Shown in pieces: positions 22,739 to 34,573 of a stretch of DNA of 54,233 nt. How positions within the stretch are numbered: the first letter of the stretch is position 1; every line of letters starts with the position of its first letter. Position numbers and translations under genes: made by a program. The DNA comes from Calycina herbarum (Eukaryota > Ascomycota > Leotiomycetes > Helotiales > Pezizellaceae), in the NCBI GenBank assembly GCA_001414485.1, contig LLEY01000282.1, positions 1 to 54,233 of the forward strand, in the 5' to 3' direction. Under the pieces are notes generated by a model. The model was not told the DNA's origin and ran no database searches. It was given only the letters and a program-made list of their open reading frames with translations.

Positions 22739-25700
22739 TATGGATCTTTGGTTTTTTATTATTTTGGAAAAATGGTTTGTAGAACTTGATGCTTTTTTCT
22801 CTTCTATTTTTCTCGACTACCTTTTTATACCAACGCATGGCCTGGGCTAGCGCAAGGACGGTGCCAAAACGAACTCGCTTAGCCCGACCGCATTATCCAT
22901 GAGATCAATATCAAATGCCAAAAAATGGAAAGGGGTATAAAAAGGTACGTCAATACCTAACTGCTAGCATCTAATACCAAGACTTCCCAACTAATCAACT
23001 TTCAAATCCGAATGGAAAGGTCTATCAGTATTCGACAACAATACGGACGGTATTTGTGAGGATACCTATGTTCGAGGTTCTCCGGAATTTCAGCAGTCCT
23101 TCGCCCATGACAAAGGAAGCCAACAGCTTTACCCATCACTAAAAACTGTCTCTTGGCTCTCTTGCGATTCTTTATAGATAGTTAACTCTAACTGGGGCTT
23201 TCATTGCTAGTTCTTTCCCCAACCTTTTCAGATCAAAAAAACAGAAAACCCCCTTCAAGTATCACAACATCGAAAATTCCAATTCTAAATTAGCTTCCGT
23301 CTAAGAGACCCAGAGTAAAGTTCAAATGCAGAGCCAGATTGAATCCATAAATCACCGGCAGAGAGAGAGGAAGCAGAGCACGTGATTTAAACGTGAATCG
23401 CAACAACAGAGTTCAAAGGGATATAAATTTTATAATTTATGACACTCTCTAACGTTTCAGTATAGGGAAATCTCCAAACACACTTCCTTCTTTAATTCAA
23501 CCGATATCACCACTTCCACTCCATAATCTCAAGGCCCTCGCTCAATACCTCTTCTTCTGTTGCTCTTTGTTTGGTATTTTCATATGTTCTTTCTTAAACA
23601 TTCAACTCTTTTAGAAGAAATCTCCGCCTACGAAAATATCCCTTATAATCTTTCTCAAGATAGAAAGATTCTTTAAAGACAAATCTAAACTTTGCCCTAC
23701 TAGTAGTGCGACGCTAGTTCGAATTTGTCTTTTTGTCTCGTTGATTCGGAGTCTACAGCCAATCTACCAATTGTGCGAGTTGATTTGGTAAAAGGTCTCG
23801 GGTGTTTGAAACATTTGGTGAAATATGAGCAAGTACTCTCTGTTTGGGTTGAACAAAGGGGAAGTCAGATGTCATGAAAACGCCTTGATAAAAATCTGGA
23901 GGCTGGAAAAGAAGGCTGGATGACTTTCTGATAGAGGGGGGTATCGAGATGCGACTAGTTGCATGCAGGTGTACGATCCTTGGTGTTGCATCGGGGAAGA
24001 TGGGATGGAGGGGTATTTATTGACTAGACCTCTTACCTTTTCCTCCTCCATCAACCCCAATGCAACTATCCCATTCGTTTGGTTTCCTCCCATCCCACGA
24101 TAGGTAAGTTGCAATGGACACTAACAGTGTCCAAGAACCCGCTCACTTTTTATTTTGATTGTAGGAAGAGGGGCAAGGAGTTTTTTGATGGGGAAATTGA
24201 CTTGTGAGGCGGTTTTGCTCTCGATTGTTTGTCTGCTGTCGAAATTCTCAATAATTCGGGTGAAAAAAGTGGAAATGTATGGTTATATTAGCAGTTCTCG
24301 CTTTCACATGTACTGTTTCCAACCCTTATCTCCAGTCTTATTCTCCTCCTCTCTAACAGGCTTGTCATCGTTTCAGCGGTTATCATAGCGCATTGTTGAT
24401 ATAGTTATGAGCGGCATCCTTTAGATATACTGGCATAGCTAGCTAAGGCAAGTTCTCCTTCGATATACATTGAGATTTAAGTATACATCTTGGTAATGAT
24501 CGCGTTTATAGTAGTTGAGCATGTGGTATATTCGATAGATGGGGATTGGTTTGCTTGATGAATTCAAGAGGCTGGTAAAGGGGGCTTGATTTGGTGGCGG
24601 TAGGGGGTAGAGAAGGAGAGGGTTGTAGTGGTGTTGGGAGATATACGATCCTTGGTGTTGCAGCGAGGCAGACGAAAGGGTGCGGGGGATGGAATTGATA
24701 AAACTCAACGGAGCATGGAATTGAGGGGAACAGTTTTTGCAAACGCACCCCAGAACTGTTCGATTGTGGAAGACGGAGAAGAATCAAACCTCCTCTGGAA
24801 TTGATTCGCAAAACTGAGGAGAATGGTATGGGTGTTCAAGTGAAACCCGTTACTCTCTTTCTGCAGTGAGAACTAGTTAACCTTTTACTTGATCTTGCTG
24901 CTGTCGATTCTTCTCCTGCTGTCAAGTGATTCTCAATTACTGAACTTTGCTTATCTCTCATCAATAAACTCATCTGGTGACTGGTTTCTCTTGGCTCATT
25001 TTCATTCTTGAAAAGCGCATCAGCGTGATTTTGTTACCAAATCTGTGGAGCCTTTATCGCCTATGGGCATGTTTGTAATGAAAACTGGCATGTGGCAGTT
25101 GGTGATTAGCAGTAATAGTTGAGGGTAAAGTTAAAAATCCACTCTTCTACCAAATTGCAGAAAATTTGGAATAGACATTAATTGGCTATGCAGACTTCTT
25201 TTTAGGAGTTTTCGCATGTTTAGATTTGATATTTACCTTCTGTCTACCTGCTCACTTATAGCTAGATGTTGGGGCTGAGGGGGTGGGTAACGAGAAGCGA
25301 GGTGATTAGGAGTATTCATTGAGCAGACTGATGTGTTATTACCCTTTCTAACAACCATACTGATGAGAATTAGAATACCTCGTTGGATTTCATTCTAACA
25401 AATTGCTTTCTATTTGCTACAAGGACAATTTGATACTGGGGGGCCTTCTTTTCTTGGAAGATTAAACGGTAGTTGTTTTTAAACTGGGGATCCGCGATTG
25501 ATACTTTTTCTCAGCTTATATATTTTATAATCTATCGAGAGTAGTGATTGTTGCCTTGGAGTTCACAGGCCATGTTAGACGCCCGGCCATTGCTCTTGGT
25601 CGCCTACTGTATCGAATATTGCCTGAAATAATCTAGGACACTTAAAATAATTGTGCAAGAAGATTAGGACATTTGAAGACTGGACTGTTTTATTGTCCTA

Positions 25701-26151
25701 ACCCTTCTCGATTAATGGTTACGATTATCTGAAAGTATCTTGCACAATGTGAGATAGAGTGTCGAAGAGAAATGACTAAGCTTCTTAGTTTCTAGTGAAT
25801 AGTTCATAGAGAAGTTTCCAACTTCTTCTTCTCCCTTCTACAATCGGAACTATCAATAGTCTATAGTCTTATTGTATTAATGTTCTATTCTATAAAGTGT
25901 GCTTACATTGTTTTGCCATCTATGTTCTTTACTATATATAAAGTTGCTCCCCAGACTTTCAAGAGCAGAGAGGACTCGGTATGTATTCAGCAATCCGTAA
26001 CTTGAAATCTCGATCTTATGACCTCAAGTTCTCAACAACTGAAGTCAGAAATGAACATCGTTACTTCTAAGTGAATCAAAGGTCGTCACTTTGTAGTAAA
26101 GTATAAGAACGAAGACAAGGAGCCGATGAACGCTCTATGATTAAGCAAAAC
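22739..26151. other. Long intergenic region
   Basis: No gene recognised over 3.4 kb. A 19-mer TACGATCCTTGGTGTTGCA occurs at 23972-23990 and 24644-24662 within loosely similar surroundings, and on the minus strand both read LQHQGSY/MQHQGSY. A small inverted-repeat element lies at 25650-25748. 22740-23100 likely carries the promoter of the F-box-like gene. Confidence 0.4.
25650..25748. repeat. 99-bp inverted-repeat element
   Basis: Perfect 11-bp arms ATTGTGCAAGA (25650-25660) and TCTTGCACAAT (25738-25748). Inside, GATTAGGACA and TGTCCTAACC pair as a second stem. Could be a tiny MITE or a structured RNA or terminator; no target-site duplication is evident. Confidence 0.5.
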
Positions 26152-28065
26152 CTACTCATCAAAACCACCCCAAGTCTCATACTTCGAGTCCTCTAAAGTT
26201 TTCTGCCTAACCTGCTCAATCAACCCCCTCAACTCAACCTCCTTCTTTTTCTCCTCCTCAGTCATAGCTTCTAACCGTTCCGCCTCTCTCTTCCTCCTCT
26301 TCTTCTCCCTCCTCTCCTCCTTCGCATCCTGCTGCTCATGCTTCTGACTCCACGCCTCCCTCTCCTTCCTCTTCTTCAACATCTCCTCACTCGGCACGAA
26401 CGGTGCCTTCGTCTTCTCCTCTTCCATCGCTACCCTCCTCGCCTTCTCCCGAATTTTATCTTTATAAGCATATTCAGACATATTAATCTTAACACCCAAA
26501 CTCTTATCCCCCTCCCATTTCTTCAATTCCGGCATTTTGGGCAATTTGACTAATCCCCAGGCATGGCCTAGATCCGCCCAATCTAGTTCCGAGACTTGAA
26601 ATATGCTGTTGGCTTGGTGTTTGGAGTATGCTTGGACCCAGGATACGAATGCGCGTTGTCCTTTATCGTATAATGCTCTATCGACTAGGACTTCTGCGCG
26701 CATTTTTGAGGTGATGAATTTTGCGTCGTCTTCTGTGATGGTGATTGATGGTTTTGTTAGGGTTTCAATGGGAGTTTTCCGGATGGAGAGGAATTCGACG
26801 TAGTCTTCTTCTGTGCCGGGGTGGAGGAAGATTACTGAAAGTCCCCGACGACCTGCGCGGCCTGCTCGACCGCAACGATGGAGGAATACTTTTGGGTCGG
26901 AGGGAGGGTCGATTTGGACTACTAGATCTACTTGTGGGATGTCTAGTCCTCTTGCTGCTACATCGGTTGTGAGAAGGATTGTTGGGGTTACGCAAGTTAT
27001 GTATTTTGCGAAATTCTTTTGCCGTACGTTTGGCGGATGTTTTCCGTGTAAGGGTATTAGTGAGAACTTTTCTGGTAATAAGGCTCCAAGGATGGTTTGG
27101 AAGTAATCGACCGCTGCGCAAGTCGAAAGGTAGATGATGCTCTTTTGTGGCGTAGGTGTTAATTGGTCGAGTAGAGAAAGTAGAGCTGGGAATTTGTGGC
27201 TCGCTGGTGTAGTGAGGTAGGTCATCTGTAGACTTGCTGGTGTTCTTTTATCCTCCCCATTTGCGCTTTTGACCTTGACCGCAATTTTGACGGGGTTCCT
27301 TAACCCAACTCGAATAATTTCCCCAACTGCCTCACTAACACTGGCACTAAACAGACCAGTCCTCCGTTGTTTTGGTAATCTACCAAGTATTTTCTGTAAA
27401 TCGTCCTTGAATCCCAAATCCAACAGTCGATCGGCTTCGTCTAGTACGAGAACTTCGAAAGACGATTGCGGACAATGTACATGCGGCGAAGAGAGAAGTT
27501 CGAGTAATCGTCCAGGCGTAGAAATTAACAGATTCGGGCTATTTTTGAGAAACCTGCTCAGATCCTGAGCTGGAGTTGTAGTTCCCCCCAAGAGAAGTTG
27601 AGGCACCACGACATGACCCTTGGGTTTCCGCTTCACCCCTTCTTCTAACGGCTTCAATGCCTCGGCGGATGGTTCGTGGAAAGCGAGTAAGGAAAGGAGG
27701 ACGGAATGTATTTGAGTTGCTAATTCCCGAGTTGGCGAGACGATTATTGCGCCGACGTGATGCTTTTTGAGGGGTTCATCTAGTCGCAATAACTTTTGTA
27801 CGACGGGTAGTAGAAATGCCATGGTCTTTCCGCTTCCAGTAACAGCCTAGTTGCAATCAGTATAGATTCGAAAGAGTAATTCAACGTATATCACCTCTAC
27901 AACAACATCTTTGTTGCCCATGAAGAGGGGAATTGTCGAGGCTTGAACTGGGGTCATTCTCGCAAAACCCATGGCAGTAATCGCATCGATGATCCATTCT
28001 GCCAATGGAGGAGTCAAGGCATCCCAGGCGCGAGGGTCCTTTTTTGGGTCAGCAGTTGGCGCCAT
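26152..28065 (-). CDS. SPB4: DEAD-box ATP-dependent rRNA helicase SPB4
   Basis: Two exons (27895-28065 and 26152-27846, intron GTGATA...CAACTAG) give 621 residues. All DEAD-box motifs are visible: the Q motif [14 protein letters not shown], motif I AVTGSGKT at 58-65, [17 protein letters not shown] at 193-196, SAS at 224-226, [11 protein letters not shown] and HRCGRAGR. The C-terminal DUF4217-type region (SWVQAYSKH...[25 protein letters not shown]) and the Lys/Arg-rich coiled tail are typical for Spb4 (DDX55 in animals). It acts in the nucleolus in maturation of 25S rRNA and 60S subunits. The gene is divergent from the PDH E2 gene. Confidence 0.95.
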
Positions 28066-28469
28066 GGTGTTGAAGCTATTCAGATTGTATTGTCGCAAAG
28101 AATCTGAAGCACCAAAAAGTTTCTATCGCGATTGCAAGGATTATCGGATTAATTATCGGATTATCGGATTATCGGATTATCTCTGGAGGCAAGAAATCGG
28201 GCCGGTTCCGCCGGTGCTCGGAGACCGGCGACTAGTCAGCCAATCAGCACCGACCGGGCTTCGAAGCTCTCTCAACGCTTGATCCGACAAATTTACTTAG
28301 CTTCCCGACATTTCCAGATCCTCATTCTCTCCCACCACCAACTCAATTCTCCTCGCAATCCGGGTGCTGTGTAATTGCGACTTCCACCACTCCAATTGTC
28401 TGGATCTCTGGTGCCTCGTCGCTCTCTTTCGGTTTCTTATCCTTCTTTTCCTCCCCATCCCTCTCGAAA
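28066..28469. promoter_or_regulatory. Shared divergent promoter SPB4 / PDH E2 with octamer array
   Basis: The 404-bp gap between the two start codons contains TTATCGGA at 28141, 28153, 28161 and 28169, followed by TTATCT at 28177. Each TTATC is GATAA on the other strand, the core bound by GATA factors. A pyrimidine-rich leader precedes the E2 start. Confidence 0.55.
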
Positions 28470-29973
28470 ATGTTCTCCGCCGTGTTGAGGAGGCGCGCCC
28501 TTCAATCCACTCCCATCTCCTACCAATTCGCACGATGCTATGCCGCAAAGTCCTTCCCTCCCCATACGGTGGTGACCATGCCTGCTCTGTCTCCTACCAT
28601 GACAGCAGGTAACATCGGAACCTGGCAGAAGAGCGTTGGAGATGCGATTTCTCCCGGCGACGTCTTGGTGGAAATCGAGACGGATAAGGCACAGATGGAC
28701 TTTGAGTTCCAAGAGGAGGGTGTTCTTGCAAAGATCTTGAAGGATTCTGGAACCAAGGACGTGGCTGTCGGTAACGTACGTATTTGCCAAAGGGTGACGG
28801 TTCAATTGGTCTTTCTAACTCTGTACAGCCTATCGCAGTCATGATCGAGGAGGGCGCTGATGCGTCCGCTTTCGAATCCTTTTCCCTAGAAGATGCCGGA
28901 GGGGAGAAATCTGCCCCAGCACCACCAAAGGAAGAGGCCAGCGAATCTTCCGAGCCAGCAGATACCGGCTCTGGCACGGCACCACCAGAATCCGAGTCTG
29001 CGCCAGTTCCCGAAGAGACAGAATCAAGCGGCGGCAGATTACAACCAGCTCTGGAAAGACAACCAAACGCAAGCGCCGCAGCTATCAGACTTGCAATTGA
29101 TACTGGTGTCAAGATTGCAGGATTGAAAGGTACTGGAACTGGTGGACAAGTTACGGAGTCCGATGTCAAGAAGGCCTCTTCTGGCGGAAGTGGCTCTGCT
29201 CCTTCATCTGCGCCAGCAGCATCATACACCGACACTCCTCTTACCTCGATGCGAAAGACAATTGCCAACCGCCTCACAGAATCGTGGAACGAGAACCCCC
29301 ACTACTTTGTCGCAGCCACCCTCTCCGTTTCCAAGCTTCTTAAACTCAGACAAGCTCTTAATGCTTCCGCAGATGGGCAATACAAGCTCTCAGTTAACGA
29401 TTTTTTGATCAAGGCTTGCGGTGTTGCATGCAAGAAGGTCCCAGCTGTTAACTCTAGCTGGAGAGATGGTTTCATCCGTCAATTTGACAATGTTGATATT
29501 TCCGTAAGTTCCCGAATTCCCCCCACAAATTTTTAAGTTGCTAACATAGCCTTCAGGTTGCTGTTGCCACCCCAGTAGGACTCATGACCCCAATTGTCAA
29601 GTCAGTCGACGGTCTCGGTCTCTCATCCATCTCCGCACAAGTTAAAGATCTCGGCAAGCGCGCCCGCGACGGGAAGCTCAAGCCAGACGAATACCAAGGA
29701 GGAACCTTCACTATCAGCAACATGGGAATGAACTCTGCGATTGATCGATTCACCGCCGTTGTCAATCCACCACAAGCCGGTATCTTGGCCGTCGGAACCA
29801 CCAAGAAGGTTGCCATCCCAGTTGAGACCGAGGAGGGCACTTCATTAGAGTGGGACGACCAGATCGTTGTCACTGCCAGCTTCGACCACAAGGTTGTTGA
29901 TGGTGCTGTTGGTGGTGAGTGGGTTAAGGAGTTCAAGAAGGTTGTTGAGAACCCACTCGAGTTATTGCTGTGA
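28470..29973 (+). CDS. LAT1: Pyruvate dehydrogenase E2, dihydrolipoamide acetyltransferase
   Basis: Three exons (28470-28775, 28829-29503, 29557-29973) give 465 residues. An Arg-rich, acid-poor N-terminus (to about 28) is a mitochondrial presequence. The single lipoyl domain has [11 protein letters not shown] with the lipoyl Lys at 73. An acidic Pro/Ala/Glu-rich linker follows, then a peripheral subunit-binding domain ([26 protein letters not shown] truncated in its key GTGTGG), and the catalytic domain with [20 protein letters not shown] and the active-site DHKVVDG (His438, Asp442). E2 forms the core of the PDH complex, transferring acetyl groups to CoA in the mitochondrial matrix. The branched-chain and oxoglutarate E2s differ at the lipoyl and catalytic motifs, so PDH E2 is the best call. 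Confidence 0.95.
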
Positions 29974-31599
29974 ATAGGAAAGTGATGGAGGGGAGGTGGG
30001 GAAGGATCGTGGTTTGAAAGTAGAGCCGCGGGATGTAACGATGAAGATTAGAGAGATTCCCCATGTAACATTGTAAAATGACCCTAACTTTTTTCGATGC
30101 ATAATTTTGCAATTAAAACTGGCTTTCTCATGTTTAAATCTTTGATCTATTGCTTTCTTCATTATAATCTATTTCATTTTGAGACTGCAACTTTACTCGG
30201 CAGTTCTCTTCTACCACATCTTGTTTTTGAAAATCCCTACAATTTACTAGGAGATCCAAAAACTGAGTTTATTCAACTTCAGGGAGAGCTCTTTCAAAAC
30301 AAGGTCAGAGAGCACCTAACGGAAGCGAAATCTCGAGAGGAATTCAACAATCCTGCGATATTATTTTGTGGACAGAAAATGTCCATAATATTATCAAGCT
30401 ACAAGAGGTAGCTCATTCACTGGTCTCAAGGAAGTAAGTATGAGAGTAGCTGTACCAGTACACACATTCCCACGGCGACGAAGAACGGGTTAATTGGATC
30501 AAGGGGATTGGCAAGTGCAAGTGCTTATATCCAATAGGCAATCAATTCACAATACCCCCGTCCACTCAAATTGAGAGCAGGGGGAGATTTTCAATAGCTA
30601 GGGAAACCGTGGAGAAAGTTCGCCAAGTTGGGGAGTTGAAGATGCATTCGGGGGTAAAGAAAGAATCGACGGTAGTTCGGAATCGACGGTCAAACTACAC
30701 TTTCATAACGTGAGAAGCTCTGTGGTTAGTTTCTTAGTGGGGTGAGGAGGGGTAATTTCAGTAACCCTTCTACGGGTAGGTGCGCAGGTAGTTGAATCCT
30801 ACTACCTAACAGCAGTGTGGCCAGAAGCATAGCGTGCTTGTTGAAATGCCCTTTTCTTGAATACAGTACAAAGAACACCACCCTCCTTTCCTTCTTATAC
30901 TTTGCTAAAGGGGATCTACGTCATTTCACTTAGAAGGAATAACGTTGATTTCTTACTTACTAACTCTACTTGCTGAGAACTTAGGGGATCGTGAAATCAA
31001 TTTTTAAACATATGGATTATTAATCATGTAACAGGTTATTATGTTCTTTGCCCATGATTTTAACTTTCGGGGTCTAGTAAGTATATTTCTATATTAAAGA
31101 ACATAGGTGGTAAAAGAAAGGATATTAATAACGAAGTCAATCGAGAAGCTCCCTCGCTTAAATCACCGGTACAAGAAAACCGGTGATCACAACTTATACT
31201 CTGATAAGATACAACATTGCTATGATAAGACTATAGTGTTGTTTCTTGTTTCCCTTATCTTATGGAAAGAAGAAGAAGAATTTAGAAGGCCTTTTCTAGC
31301 TAGTACACAACTCGTGAACATTGAGGCTACAGTCGCCATTCTCATCAAATTATAAACCACAAGTCAGAAGCTGGAAGAGAACTTCAATCCCAATGGTCAA
31401 GTTATGCACGGCGTTTACTCGTGCTGGTGTATGGCATAGGCCATCATATGAGAGTTGATGATTGTGATGGAATTCATGTAGGAGTGATAGAGGGGTGAAG
31501 CCTGGGGTCCTGTCTATATATAGGGTATGATGGTAAGAGTCGCTCCTGCCCCAACAACTCTTCCTCCCTCTCTTTAACAAATATAAAGCAATTCCTACC
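29974..31599. other. Intergenic, hairpins only
   Basis: No family recognised. A 104-codon open frame at 30097-30411 has no motif and starts inside the probable E2 3' UTR. Notable palindromes: TGGACA-gaaaa-TGTCCA at 30369-30385 and ATCACCGGT...ACCGGTGAT at 31162-31187. Confidence 0.4.
31162..31187. repeat. Perfect 9-bp stem-loop
   Basis: Arms ATCACCGGT and ACCGGTGAT are separated by 8 bases. No gene is close enough to call it a terminator. Confidence 0.5.
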
Positions 31600-32035
31600 A
31601 AAGCTCTCCAGCTATTCTAAGTCTGCTAACTAGTTCCTACTATCCACAGCTGATATACTACTCCTTTAAGCTAGCTCACTATATATAGCGTATCCTTAAG
31701 TATCTCCACTTTAATTCGTAGCTTAACCATCGTAGTATACTCCAACCACTTCTCAATAGTCTATTATAGCTGTGTAGCTAACCTCGGTGCCTCTTTCTCT
31801 AGTACCTAACCCCTTGAAATAAACATCCTTAGACTATAAACTATACTACTATGCTTTCCGTCGCCGATGTGCTAAACCGTAAAAGAGTAGGGGTAAGTGA
31901 TGTCTTATAATACTGAAGACCGTCTATAGTAGAAATGCCACTTATAAGAGGCGGGAAGAGGGGTACGTCTACTATCTATAGCCCTAATTCTAAGACATCG
32001 AAGATATAAGCGAGTTTGTATTATATCGTATACGC
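31600..32035. other. AT-rich, probably RIP-affected repeat relic
   Basis: Rich in TAG/TA-type words and stops in all frames. I could not assign it to a transposon family. It precedes the MITE directly. Confidence 0.35.
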
Positions 32036-32253
32036 GGTGGACAGAAAATGCCGCAGTGTTCGTACCTGCCTACATAGCTCGTTGTTCTAACTATCTAGGG
32101 TAATTGAAAGTAATTACCCTAGCTACCTCGAACAATATAGAATATTAACCTGGAAGTTTAGAACAATCAAGTTAAATTGTTTTAGAAGGTTGGAACAATA
32201 AGTAAGATAGGCAGGTACGACTCTAATATTTACTGCCGCTTTTTCTGTTCACC
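32036..32253. mobile_element. 218-bp MITE with terminal inverted repeats
   Basis: The left end GGTGGACAGAAAATGCCGCA and the right end read inward, GGTGAACAGAAAAAGCGGCA, match at 17 of 20 positions; further in, CGTACCTGCCTA is present on both sides after a short gap. The centre has a perfect palindrome CTAGGGTAATT/AATTACCCTAG (about 32094-32121). No coding capacity and no clear target-site duplication. A likely relative lies at about 16036-16250. Confidence 0.75.
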
Positions 32254-32261
32254 GGTAGGCG

Positions 32262-33270
32262 TGGCAAAAGTGAGTGGTCGAGGCAGAGAGCTAGCGAGGG
32301 GAGGATGCTTCGGCTACAGAGGTTCGAGGACAGGAGAGATATAAGGCTATTCGCATCAGATCACCTCACCGAGAACACCATTTGTATTGCATATGCCGTT
32401 ATATGAGAGTTGATGATTGCGATGGAATTCAGCCAACGACCAAACCCATGCTCTCTCTACGCCGTTCACAGAAGGGGGGACCAAGCCTCTACCCTCTCTG
32501 CCTTGTCTAAGCCATCGACCCCTCCGGAGTCAGTATGAAACAGATAAACTGGCTAAACTCTTACGCACTCTGCCAGCTCTCCCTACGCCTTTCTGCAGAA
32601 ACGGGACCAAACTTCCTTATACATGTCTGCCAACAAGCTCTTAGGAGGCCTGCTACCACCCACCCACCCCCCCTACTCTACGAAGGAGTGCAACGACTAT
32701 CTCTCGCGCCTTATGGCGGCCCCCAAGGACTTCATGGAGTTCCTGGAGGTTACTGGATTCTACTCTAGGATATGCACCCGCTAGCGGGGCATCTGTACCA
32801 ACAACTTTCCTACACATCTTCGGCGTTCGCATTGGGGCTTTTCTTCTTTCCTTCTGTTTTATTATCTTTTGGGTTCTGGGGCATATAAAAACAAGGGGCT
32901 ACAACCCCCTTCATTCATTTACCAAAAACACTTTTCCTTTGTCCAAAAGCTCGGCTAGAGCAACAACCCCTCACCGCGAACCGTGGATTTGAGAACTCGG
33001 CTACAAGGGCCACACAATGCAGCCTTTCGGTGGCAAACTCGGGACATCCCACAGGACATCACAAACGGCGGTCATCTGAAAAGAAGTGGAAGAGGCTGGA
33101 AGACAGGCTTCGCATCCACGCACAAGCAAGAAATGCTTTCTGGGGTTGTACAGGGGGACTAGCACCTTTTGGTATATAATTTTCCTCAGCTTAGCACGCC
33201 TTTATACCCTTCGGGAGGTCACAGGACGACTGGCTACGCCAGCCGCTCCGCTCGGCGCAAAACTAATATC
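32262..33270. other. Unassigned sequence with a TATA-bearing segment
   Basis: No gene recognised. CATATAAAAACAAGGGG at about 32881 followed by a pyrimidine-rich CCCCTTCATTCATTT is a plausible promoter and start site, perhaps of an old LTR. 32400-32431 repeats a 32-bp phrase also found at 31445-31474. Confidence 0.3.
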
Positions 33271-33284
33271 AATCAATCAATCGG

Positions 33285-33915
33285 TATCGAGGATCCATGT
33301 GGCTACAAACTTACGCTCTCTCTTCGAGCTTTCAATACCAACGAAAGAGCCAGGTAGCTACAAACTTACGCTCTCTCTTCAGGATCTCGGTATCGAGGAT
33401 CTATGTGGCTACAAACTTACGCTCTCTCTTTAGGCTCTCGGTATCGAAGATCCATGTGGCTACAAACTTACGCTCTCTCTTCGAGCTTTCAATACCAACG
33501 AAAGAGCTATGTGTCTACAGATTTACGGTCTCTCTTCGGGCTCTCGGTATCATTGAAGGTGCCGATCATCTTGATCTTCTTGGGTTTGAGCACTTGGTCA
33601 AAGGAAGGTATTACAGATGTAAATCATGTTGGGGTTACTGGTCGCTCATACGGCGGGTACGTCTTCCCTTGGATCGTTGTTATGAGTAACACTAACGTTA
33701 CTAAAGATTCATGTCCTGCTGGATAATCACCAACTCATGTGGCTACAAATCCACTCCATCTCTCCGCTCTCAGTGTCATTCAACGAGCTATGTGGACACG
33801 ACTCCACACTCCTCTTCGGGCTCTCGGTATCATTCAACGGGTGGCTATATATTTCCCCTTACGAGCTCTCTTGGTCTAGAATCACAAAGTGGCTACAAGC
33901 TTCACACGGTATTTC
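33285..33915. repeat. Minisatellite, units 48-55 bp
   Basis: The phrase TGGCTACAAACTTACGCTCT starts at 33300, 33355 (first base variant), 33406 and 33457, with diverged copies at 33512, 33740, 33793, 33842 and 33890. Spacings of 55, 51, 51 and 55 show two alternating unit types, one carrying CGAGCTTTCAATACCAACGA, the other TCTCGGTATCGA. A non-repeat gap lies at about 33565-33735. Confidence 0.8.
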
Positions 33916-33919
33916 GTGA

Positions 33920-34573
33920 GTGCTATACAACCCGCAATGCCACGAATTGCCTATAGCTTCAGCACACCCCCTCTCTCGTTGCCACCCCCCTGGTACGGAC
34001 AAGGGACTCTGCTCTCCATTCAGTTGACAAAGTGACTATACTGCCTATCTGCCTTGAGCTAGAAGTTGAAGCAAAACCACCCGGCCAGAAAACCACGCGC
34101 CTTCGGTACAACCAAAACCAGAACTTCTGTCCCGGACTTTGATCACACTGCTCCGGTGACATTCCCAAATTTTCTGAACGTCTACTCTACTTCTCCTTGT
34201 TCACCACATCAAGCTAGAAAGAGGATTGACTTCTTCCCGCTACGCGAGGCCAAACCAAATACTCCGTCTACCTTCGAGCCCAGAGGACCAACTTACCTTC
34301 AGGCCAAGATATTGTAGCCACATCACTTGTAAGGGATATACTTTGTGCATTTTTGATGCCTCCACGACTGTTAACAGATTTCCCAGCCCTTGAACTACGA
34401 ATTCACAAAGTCCAGGTGCAGATTGAAGAGTCACCGCCACCAAGACTGAACACCCTGAGTGGTTGAAAATAGCATGAATACTCCTTTTTACAGTGACCAG
34501 AGCGCCCCTCTCCCCAGAGTATCTCAGAATGCCCCGCAAAGTGACAGGAAATCAGAAGGCTGGAAAATGAAAG
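33920..34573. other. Intergenic, no gene recognised
   Basis: Open frames at 34066-34317 (plus) and 34240-34539 (minus) overlap and show no motif. Confidence 0.35.

Noticed and set aside
28594..29277. 227-codon minus-strand open frame
   Set aside because: Antisense to the lipoyl and linker parts of the PDH E2 gene; low-complexity Ser/Pro/Ala composition mirrors the coding strand.
30097..30411. 104-codon plus-strand frame after PDH E2
   Set aside because: Begins inside the likely 3' UTR and shows no recognisable domain.
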